This document shows positions 58,000 to 64,000 of a DNA stretch of 64,000 nt, one piece after another. Source of the DNA: Gemmatimonadaceae bacterium (GTDB lineage Bacteria; Gemmatimonadota; Gemmatimonadetes; Gemmatimonadales; Gemmatimonadaceae); the NCBI GenBank assembly GCA_019637445.1, contig JAHBVS010000001.1:1895586-1959585 (forward strand), written 5' to 3'. Position 1 is the stretch's first letter, and the number at the start of each line of letters is the position of its first letter. The notes under the pieces are model-generated. The model saw only the letters and a program-made list of their open reading frames with translations, did not search any database and was not told the origin of the DNA. The translations under genes were made by a program, and so were the position numbers.

Positions 58000-58398
58000 C
58001 GGCGTCGTGGCCAAATCGGCGACCCCCGTACCCGCCGAGCCTGGTCGCGACGCAAGGCCGGCGAGGAAGCAGCCGGCTGTCGCGGAAGAGGGCGCGGTGA
58101 GACAGGCTCTTCGGCCCCCGGCTCATAGGCGGGAAGTGAACGCCGCAACAGGGGATCGAGGGGAGTCCTGCACCTAGAGTGAACCTGGAGGCACGCCGGA
58201 CGCGCCGATGCGTACGCAATGGTCCCCGCGGGGCGCGCGGACCTCCATCGCCGTGTGGCCGGGACGCGACGTAGGTGCGCACTCTCCGAGGTCGTGCTCG
58301 AAGCGAGGCCCCGCAAGATGGTCCAAGCGCGCAGTCCGTGTTGCGACGAGAGTGAGGTGTTCGAATCGCCACTCTGGGCCGCTCCTTTCGCCAACCTC
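58000..58398. other. Intergenic region with an orphan MerR-like operator
   Basis: No intact gene is seen. ACCTAGAGTGAACCTGGAGG (58172-58191) resembles the dyads that MerR-family activators bind between -35 and -10 boxes, but no MerR-type gene flanks it. Just before the next start the sequence is the probable promoter and leader of the hydrolase gene. Confidence 0.3.
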
Positions 58399-59529
58399 AT
58401 GTCCATGCGCCTCGCCGTCATCGTCACAGCAGCCCTGCTCGTGCTCGCAGGCCGTGTCCGGACTGCGACCGGTCAAATGCTGCCGCCCTCCCCCGGGACG
58501 ATTGTCGCACGGGACATCGGGGCGACAATGGAGCGGCTCGCCGAAGGGGTCTATGCGATCATTCACGAACGGGCCACGCCGGACTGGCCGCACGGCAACA
58601 CAGGGGTCATCGTTGGCGAGGACGCAGTCCTCGTGGTCGACTCGGACTATTTCCCCTCGCGCGCTGCTGCGGACATCGCGCTCATCCGCCAGGTCACCGA
58701 TGTGCCCATCCGCTATCTCGTAAACACCCACTGGCACGGGGACCATACCCACGGCAACGGCGTCTATCGGGACTCCTTTCCTGGACTCGCAATCCTAGGC
58801 GCGGAGCGGACCGCCACATTCTTCGAGCTCAACCAGGCGCGACTGCCGCGGCGCATCCTGAAACCGGGCTCGCATGCGCGGCAGAGCATCGCGCGCGACG
58901 AGGGCCTGCTGAGCCGAGGCCGCGACAGCACCGGCCGCGTCCTCTCGTCCGAGGAGCGCGCCGACCTCATGCGGGCGGTCTCGGAGCGGCGGCAAGAACT
59001 GGCCGAGATGCAGGCGGTGCAGGTCGCACCTCCAACGCACCTTTTCGACGGCTCCCTCGTCGTAGACCTTGGGCGTCGACGAGTCGAGATTCGCGACATG
59101 GGTCCAGGCAATAGCCCAGCCGATCTCGTCATTTACGTTCCGAGCGCACGCGTCCTCTTCGCGGGGGATCTGCTCGTCTATCCCGTGCCCTATACCACAG
59201 AGGTATTTCCAGATTCGTGGCTTCGTATCCTGAAGGAACTCGAGACGTATCGGGTAGCGGCTCTCGTGCCTGGACACGGTCCCGTGATGTCGGATCACCG
59301 GTTCACGCGCAATGTGCGTGAGGCCTTTGAGATGACGCGCCATCAGCTGGACTCACTACTGCGACTCGGCTACACGATGGCGGAGGCAGCAGATTCAGTG
59401 AATCTGATGAGCCTGCGTCACAAGTTTTGGGTGCCGGCCGGCCGGCCGGTCCTCGAACCTTTCTGGAGGGATTGGGTGCGGAACCTTGCAAGCCAATTCG
59501 CCCCTTGCGTGATGGGGTATCACTGCTGA
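58399..59529 (+). CDS. Secreted metallo-beta-lactamase-fold hydrolase
   Basis: The 376-residue protein has a signal peptide (RLAVIVTAALLVLAGRVRTA). The metal-binding motif LVNTHWHGDHTHG, the Asp region RVLFAGDLLVYPVP and the late His LVPGHGPVMSD are intact, with LEETYRVAALVPGHG-like spacing typical of the fold. It parallels the lipoprotein at 47345-48436 in motif order and in the conserved Asp-Leu-Leu/Val-Val/Tyr-Pro and GHGPxMSD segments, so the two are probably paralogs with similar chemistry. A longer insertion (residues about 145-200, charged and helical) distinguishes this one. The substrate is unknown. The ATG at MSMRLAV was chosen for the signal peptide. Confidence 0.87.
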   Translation: MSMRLAVIVTAALLVLAGRVRTATGQMLPPSPGTIVARDIGATMERLAEGVYAIIHERATPDWPHGNTGVIVGEDAVLVVDSDYFPSRAAADIALIRQVTDVPIRYLVNTHWHGDHTHGNGVYRDSFPGLAILGAERTATFFELNQARLPRRILKPGSHARQSIARDEGLLSRGRDSTGRVLSSEERADLMRAVSERRQELAEMQAVQVAPPTHLFDGSLVVDLGRRRVEIRDMGPGNSPADLVIYVPSARVLFAGDLLVYPVPYTTEVFPDSWLRILKELETYRVAALVPGHGPVMSDHRFTRNVREAFEMTRHQLDSLLRLGYTMAEAADSVNLMSLRHKFWVPAGRPVLEPFWRDWVRNLASQFAPCVMGYHC

Positions 59530-59890
59530 AGTGGGGTCCTCCGGGGGTGAGCCAGGCGGACTGTCCGGTCACACGCTCACTCCTCTGACATTCTATCGCG
59601 CACGCGGTGCCAGCCCGTGTCGCTCCAGCGTAGCGTCCACGCCGCCAACATACACGGACCACTACGTCACGCACGTGACGTACGACATGCTGCCCCCAGA
59701 TGTGGCCATCGCGTCGGGAAACCTCAGGATGGTATTCTGAACAGTGAATCGGTGAGCGCCCATCGGCTCGAAACAGCCCGCGCGCGGTGCATGGCCTGTG
59801 CGCGTTGCGCGTCCTCCTGCATGCCCCGCCGATGGTCCCGCTCTACGCCGCCGAGCGACCGTCCGCGCTGATTTGTTCGAGGGAGGGGGG
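59530..59890. other. Convergent intergenic region
   Basis: No gene is recognised. Short conflicting frames only. One (59531-59740) ends with a conserved-looking DHYVTHVTYDML segment that may be the tail of a lost gene. Confidence 0.3.
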
Positions 59891-61189
59891 CTATCGCAGG
59901 GCGTACACGTTGCCGTCCGTGCTTCCGAAGAAGACTACGCCGCCGGCCACCACGGGCGAGGACAATACGGAGCCAAGTGTCATCATCGTCCGCATCCCGA
60001 CCATCATTCCGTCTAGCGTACGATCGGGATACATGCGCGCGGCCTGCATGCGACCGGTCGAATCCGTGTACTGAGCAGCATTTGCCCTCGAACCATCCGT
60101 CTGGAAGCGTCCTCGCAGCCGACCATCTGCGATCCCGACCGCGTTGAGCCATCCGTCCGATGAGCCGTAGTACGCCACACCACCAGCGATTGCGGGCGAA
60201 GAGAACGAGACGGCCAGACTCTGGACGTCGAAGCGGACCGCGCCGGTGGCGGCGTCGAGCGCCTTGAAACGCGTTCCGTCAGACGTCGGGAAGTAGACAA
60301 CACCCTGGTGCACGGCGGGTGATGCGATTGTCCAGCCTCCATGATTGTCATGCGTCCAGCGTGGAGCTCCGGTGCTGGCATCCACCGTGTGGAATCGCCC
60401 GTCGCGGCCACCGACGAATACCAGTCCGTTGGCCACCGCTGCCGAGCTGGCGATGCCGATCTGGTTGTAAATTGTCGTGTCGTTGCCAGTCGTGTAGCGC
60501 CATCGCTCGCGCCCCGTGGCAGCGTCAATGCCGTAGAGGTTTCTGTCCCAACTGCCAACGATGACCAGTCCCCCGGCGACGGCGGGAGAGGCGTGGACCA
60601 CATCTCCAGTAGAAAAGGTCCACTTGACCGCTCCAGTCGCGGCATCCAGCGCGTACACGTTTTGATCGCCGCTCCCGATGTACACAACTCCGCTCGCGAC
60701 TGCAGGGGAGGAGGTGAACACGTCAAACGGGTCTGGCATGCGTTCGGTGCGCGGAATCGCTCCGTGGATGCCAGGTGCTGTAAAGCGGCGCTCACCTCGC
60801 GTCGCGAACTTCCAGGCCTCCTTTCCCGTCCGAGCGTCCACGGCGTAGATGAATCCGTCGAGACTTCCGAAGAACACCAGCCCGCGGTGCACGGCAGGCG
60901 ACGAGTGGATCGGCCCGCCTGTGTCAAACTTCCACCGAAGGACGCCGTCCGCCTGGCCAAGGGCATACAGGCTGCCGTCAGTGCTTCCAACAAACACCAT
61001 ACTGCCGTCGACGGCCGGCGAGGAGATCACTCGTCCCCCCGTGCGATACTTCCATGCCACCGATGTGAGTGAGGGGGCGGGCGACTCGTAGACACCGAGA
61101 TGGCCCGGTCCACCGCGAAACATCTCGGTTTGCGACTGGGCTGATGCGGCGGATAGCAACAGGGCGGTTGAGAGCGAGGCGATGCGCAT
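59891..61189 (-). CDS. Secreted PQQ-like beta-propeller repeat protein
   Basis: The 432-residue protein starts with a signal peptide from MRIASLSTALLLSAASAQSQ; an extension of 28 codons upstream was rejected. At least seven blades carry the tryptophan-docking/PQQ-like pattern: VFVGSTDGSLYALG, VFFGSLDGFIYAVDARTGKE, VYIGSGDQNVYALDAATGAV, VIVGSWDRNLYGIDAATGRE, and the last one VFFGSTDGNVYAL. No PQQ-binding dehydrogenase disulfide or active-site Asp is obvious, so it may be a BamB-like scaffold or a binding protein rather than an enzyme. A secreted or periplasmic location is expected. It converges with the hydrolase gene at 59529. Confidence 0.88.
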   Translation of the reverse strand: MRIASLSTALLLSAASAQSQTEMFRGGPGHLGVYESPAPSLTSVAWKYRTGGRVISSPAVDGSMVFVGSTDGSLYALGQADGVLRWKFDTGGPIHSSPAVHRGLVFFGSLDGFIYAVDARTGKEAWKFATRGERRFTAPGIHGAIPRTERMPDPFDVFTSSPAVASGVVYIGSGDQNVYALDAATGAVKWTFSTGDVVHASPAVAGGLVIVGSWDRNLYGIDAATGRERWRYTTGNDTTIYNQIGIASSAAVANGLVFVGGRDGRFHTVDASTGAPRWTHDNHGGWTIASPAVHQGVVYFPTSDGTRFKALDAATGAVRFDVQSLAVSFSSPAIAGGVAYYGSSDGWLNAVGIADGRLRGRFQTDGSRANAAQYTDSTGRMQAARMYPDRTLDGMMVGMRTMMTLGSVLSSPVVAGGVVFFGSTDGNVYALR

Positions 61190-61706
61190 TCTGAAGGTTC
61201 GCTCCCAGCGGCGCCCAAATCTTGAACTAATCTGCGCTGTCAATTGTGGGCACACCGCTGCGCCCACCGCCACTCGTAAGAAGCGGGCACGAGGGATGAG
61301 CGGGCGTCACCGTAGCGAGGTGACGGCGATCAGGCTGCTGCGTCGCCTGAAGGTGTGGCTGTGCCGAGTCGCGAGAGGTTGACAGCCTATCGCGCTGTCG
61401 ACGCGGCGTCTGGAGCAGTGGCTGGATCTCGACACGCATGCCCGCCAAATAATGAGCGGGCGCCTCGCGTGGCCCTGCGCTGGCGTGAGGGTGTTCAGGC
61501 ATCATGAGAACGGTGTCGAATCCTGTGTTGACCGCGGCATCCTCGACTCGGTGCTGCCGACTCTCATCGGACATCAACGCATGCCGCGACGTCGCGGACC
61601 GGTGAGCCGTGCTGCGCGGCGCACATCAAACCGGAGCCTTAGGTGTTCGCGCAGACTCACGACGACGCGCTCAGGATTGGCTCGGGTCGAACGAAGCTGG
61701 GGCGCG
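61190..61706. other. Intergenic region
   Basis: No intact gene is recognised. A plus-strand frame around 61545 reads VLPTLIGHQRMPRR, faintly like a tyrosine-recombinase segment, but it is too short and too weak to call. Confidence 0.3.
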
Positions 61707-62138
61707 TCATGTTCCAGACGTCCGGTGGTCTCGAACGCTCTCGCGCTCTGGCCGCGGTACCTCTTCAGTTGAAAAGCCTGACAGTCGCAGGGCATCACGT
61801 GCCGAGGCCATGGCAGTACGCCGTATCAGCAAGTAATCCGTGTCGTAGGTCGCGATGGGGAAGAGAGGTATGCGCGCTCTGGCAAGCGGAACCGCAAGGG
61901 CGGCCATCATACCCACTTCGTCGAGAGGCAGGGTGCCGCGAACCCGGAGCGCAACCCAGCCCGCATCGCTTCTGACACCAACTGGCACTGACTCCGTCGA
62001 ACATACGACTGACAACTCATCCGGTGATCGCGTCACGCTGAAGAATGCGCCGCTCGCGGCCCATGGCGGAACGTCGTGATCCGGCGGTAGCCGGCAGATG
62101 GTGAGATCCGAGTCGTCAAACTGGACGCATACGCTCAT
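61707..62138 (-). CDS. ACT-domain protein (COG3603-like)
   Basis: The 143-residue protein reads FDDSDLTICRLPPDHDVPPW, then GAFFSVTRSPDELSVVC, ALRVRGTLPLDEVGMMAALA and PLFPIATYDTDYLLI, closely following the COG3603 group of tandem ACT-domain proteins, which bind small ligands such as amino acids. It has no enzyme domain and should be a regulator or sensor in the cytoplasm. The ATG at MSVCVQFDD was chosen because the upstream ten codons lie outside the conserved fold. It stands alone in the accessory region, divergent from the phosphatase-like gene. Confidence 0.85.
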   Translation of the reverse strand: MSVCVQFDDSDLTICRLPPDHDVPPWAASGAFFSVTRSPDELSVVCSTESVPVGVRSDAGWVALRVRGTLPLDEVGMMAALAVPLARARIPLFPIATYDTDYLLIRRTAMASARDALRLSGFSTEEVPRPERESVRDHRTSGT

Positions 62139-62672
62139 TGCTCTCTCGTGGAAAAACCAGGCACTCACGGTCGGCTAGCGCGCGCGGTGCGAGGTGAGTA
62201 TTCCGTTGGGCCACCGGCTTCCGGCGCAAACTCGCCCTAGGGCGAGACGGCAGCTAGGACCGCGTCCTCGACCCTGCAAGGATTGATGTCAGCCGCCGAG
62301 CTCCGGCAACGTACATCAACTACGCGAAGCTGCAAGTGTGATCGTCTCCGCTTGTACAAGCAGCGTTCCAGACCGTTCGCCGTTGCGGCTGCTCAGCGGC
62401 ACACGGGTCGCATGTACGCTCCGCGGGTGCCGAGAGTACATCGTTCAACTCGCACGACGGCACCGGCGAATCTCCGTGAAGCACGCTCCCCAGCGCACGC
62501 ACTGGAAGATGCCGGTGCTGGCTGTCGCCCAGCTGTCAGCGCAGTTGGGCTGTACATCGCGACCACGTGGAGCAGCAAGATTCTCATATCGACGAGGCAC
62601 TCTGACCGGCAAAGTGTTGTCGACCATCTTCGTCGATGCGAATTCATGGCCACTCTTGCTGAAGACCAACCA
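62139..62672. other. Divergent intergenic region
   Basis: Nothing definite is encoded. The frame of the next gene is open up to 62283, but the sequence there is basic and low in structure, without a signal peptide or ribosome site, and is read as non-coding. It should contain the promoters of both flanking genes; GCCCTAGGGC (62228-62237) is a ten-base palindrome. Confidence 0.35.
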
Positions 62673-63305
62673 ATGATACCGCGATTCCTCCGAGCAGCAG
62701 TGTTGCTCTGCACCTGCGTTGGCACCGCGGAGCCAGCGCTAGCACAGCAGTTCACAAGGCCTGGCCGGATTGACAGTCTGGAATCACCGGTCGCTCTACA
62801 AACCGTCGGCTTGTTTCTCGCTGCATTCTCTCGCGTCGGCGACGATGTCTTTATCGCGGGACAGCCCACGGAACGGGCGTTGAGGGAACTGCGCGATCAA
62901 GGCGTGATGACGGTGGTCAATCTGCGCATGCCTGACGAGATGCGGAATCAGGTGCCGTTCGATGAAGCGGCGCTCGTGGAGCAGTTGGGGATGAGGTACG
63001 TGCACATCCCGGTGCGTGCCGGGACGGAGAACCCGTACTCGCCGGCGACGCTGGCTCGGTTCACCGAAGCGCTGCACACATCGAACGGAAAGGTGCTCCT
63101 CCACTGCACCATCGCCTGGCGTGCCAGTCACTTGTGGGCCGCCTACCTCATCCGTGAGCGTGGCATTCCCGTCGAGGTCGCGCTCAAGCACGCGCGAGCA
63201 ATAAACCTTCTGGACACGACTCGTGTGGCGCCCGCCGGCGGACGCCAGCCGGTCGAGGAGTTTCTGGACCGTGCGCTCCCCACGCTCGGCCGCACGCCCC
63301 GCTGA
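62673..63305 (+). CDS. Secreted tyrosine-phosphatase-like protein (DUF442/Blh-like)
   Basis: The 210-residue protein has a signal (FLRAAVLLCTCVGTAEPALA, then QQ). The core reads VFIAGQPTERALRELRDQGV, TVVNLRMPDEM and LLHCTIAWRASHLWAAYLI, like the beta-lactamase-hydrolase-like phosphatase domain with its Cys-x4-Arg loop. The loop has Ile-Ala-Trp where relatives usually have a small Gly-containing turn (HCxSGxR), so activity is doubtful although Cys and Arg are kept. It may act on phosphorylated or sulfated compounds outside the cell, or only bind them. The ATG at MIPRFLR gives the signal peptide and is chosen over upstream codons. Confidence 0.82.
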   Translation: MIPRFLRAAVLLCTCVGTAEPALAQQFTRPGRIDSLESPVALQTVGLFLAAFSRVGDDVFIAGQPTERALRELRDQGVMTVVNLRMPDEMRNQVPFDEAALVEQLGMRYVHIPVRAGTENPYSPATLARFTEALHTSNGKVLLHCTIAWRASHLWAAYLIRERGIPVEVALKHARAINLLDTTRVAPAGGRQPVEEFLDRALPTLGRTPR

Positions 63306-63786
63306 CTCGAAGACACGCACCTAGGCCACGCGGACGTCGCCTCGCTGCGTTCCTGGCCCGCGGGGTTTCCCACGTGCCGGATGGCTGTGGTCGACCGCGA
63401 ACTAGTGCACCTGTATAGGAGTTGCGCCAAGAGAGTTGGCGTAGCAGCGCACAACGCGTTCGAGCGGCAACCTTGCACGCACCGCACCGTGGGCGGGCAG
63501 GTCGCCTTCCCCCGGCGTGCCCGAGTGAGACGCAGCGTGAGCTCTGCGGCGAGAGCGGTGGCGACTGCGCATGCAGTGGCCAGCTCGGAAGCGTGCCTTA
63601 GGGCCGGACGACATGCCAATGTATTCCCTCATCCGGGTCCTGTTCTCGCGGAAGCGCGCGCCGGGCGCCTGAGTGCGGGTGGGCTCAACAGGATCGTGGG
63701 TCGCGGGGAAGCACGGTGGCAAGATAGTTCTATAGTTGCAGACTCGCCTCACGCATTCTAGGGTGTGTCGTTCACTGGAGGGTGGG
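63306..63786 (+). other. Intergenic region with a possible recombinase scrap and a promoter
   Basis: The frame just after the preceding stop encodes THLGHADVASLRSW, resembling the LGHADxxxT motif of tyrosine recombinases, but the flanking residues do not fit and it is too short to call a gene. The stretch before 63787 holds GGAGG (63777-63781), a strong ribosome site. Confidence 0.35.
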
Positions 63787-64000
63787 TTGAGCAGGACTTC
63801 AATTGCGCTGCTCGTGGCGATACTCGGCCGTTTGCCAGTAGCCCTCGCCGGTCAACAGGCGGGCACCGAGCCTCCCGCCGCGCTCAGCAATGGGGCGTAT
63901 CCCATCGTGTCGCCGAGTGGCCGTTGGATTCTCTTCACGTCGGAACGCGACGGGACACCCGATGTGTACGTAATGCGTACCTCTGGGCGCGACGTGCGGC
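63787..64000 (+). CDS. PD40/TolB-like secreted protein, N-terminal part
   Basis: The gene runs off the window; 71 codons are seen. The TTG start is preceded by GGAGG five bases upstream. A signal peptide (SIALLVAILGRLPVALAGQQ) leads into a PD40 blade, YPIVSPSGRWILFTSERDG, then TPDVYVMRTSGRDVR. This is the beginning of a TolB-like propeller similar to the extracytoplasmic part of the kinase at 36108. Whether other domains follow cannot be known here. Confidence 0.75.
   Translation, partial: MSRTSIALLVAILGRLPVALAGQQAGTEPPAALSNGAYPIVSPSGRWILFTSERDGTPDVYVMRTSGRDVR

Noticed and set aside
58350-58385. A tRNA-like GTTCGAATC stretch
   Set aside because: It resembles a T-loop, but no acceptor stem or anticodon arm can be folded around it.
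62283-62672. 130-codon extension of the phosphatase-like gene
   Set aside because: It would bury the signal peptide and has a basic, structureless composition.
46500-63786. Integron cassette array in the accessory region
   Set aside because: Isolated genes with gaps suggested cassettes, but genes lie on both strands and I find no attC-like inverse-core/core pairs or integron integrase.

Overview
The window looks like part of a chromosome from a Gram-negative, GC-rich bacterium, most likely a member of the Gemmatimonadota. This is an inference from content: many proteins with Sec signals ending in AQA/AQS-type cleavage sites, several secreted zinc peptidases, a Ser/Thr kinase fused to a TolB-like propeller, outer-membrane proteins, many GTG/TTG starts and few strong Shine-Dalgarno sites. 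No rRNA, tRNA or CRISPR was found.

Bases 1-13,200 hold a truncated sarcosine-oxidase-like gene, two M61 peptidases, a glycerophosphodiesterase lipoprotein, an M24 aminopeptidase P, an M14 carboxypeptidase, a secreted propeller and a sodium:solute symporter. Bases 13,200-24,700 hold an acyl-CoA dehydrogenase, a REC-EAL regulator, a metF-metH operon led by a convincing SAM-II riboswitch with a covarying pseudoknot, a quinone-oxidoreductase-like gene, a DUF4386 membrane protein and a PAS hybrid histidine kinase. Two unusual hairpin repeats sit at gene ends here, at 13,143-13,207 and at the metF/metH junction.

Bases 24,700-31,600 hold a compact glucosylglycerol (compatible solute) operon: a GH13_18 phosphorylase, a HAD phosphatase and glucosylglycerol-phosphate synthase, preceded by a recognisable promoter and a leader of about 195 nt. 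A convergent SGLT-type symporter and argG follow. Bases 31,600-41,000 hold secreted and outer-membrane proteins, a DUF167 protein, an amidase coupled to the kinase-propeller gene, a YggT-family protein and an aldehyde dehydrogenase.

Bases 41,075-44,033 form the most interesting unit: an ECF sigma factor overlapping a single-pass membrane protein with an extracytoplasmic AMPK/CBM48-type glycogen-binding domain, then a secreted helical repeat protein, then a secreted beta-rich protein ending in a second glycogen-binding domain. I read it as a candidate cell-surface glucan sensing and binding system, possibly including the Tat-exported aminotransferase that follows.

From about 46,500 the character changes. 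Gene density falls, long gaps appear, and there is a decayed IS481-type transposase, a frameshifted Vgb-like propeller pseudogene and a tandem repeat. These alternate with isolated intact genes: two metallo-beta-lactamase-fold proteins, a second M24 peptidase, a DUF885 peptidase, an alcohol dehydrogenase, an AraC regulator, a PQQ-type propeller, an ACT-domain protein and a phosphatase-like protein. This looks like an accessory or decaying region. The window ends inside a PD40/TolB-like protein gene.
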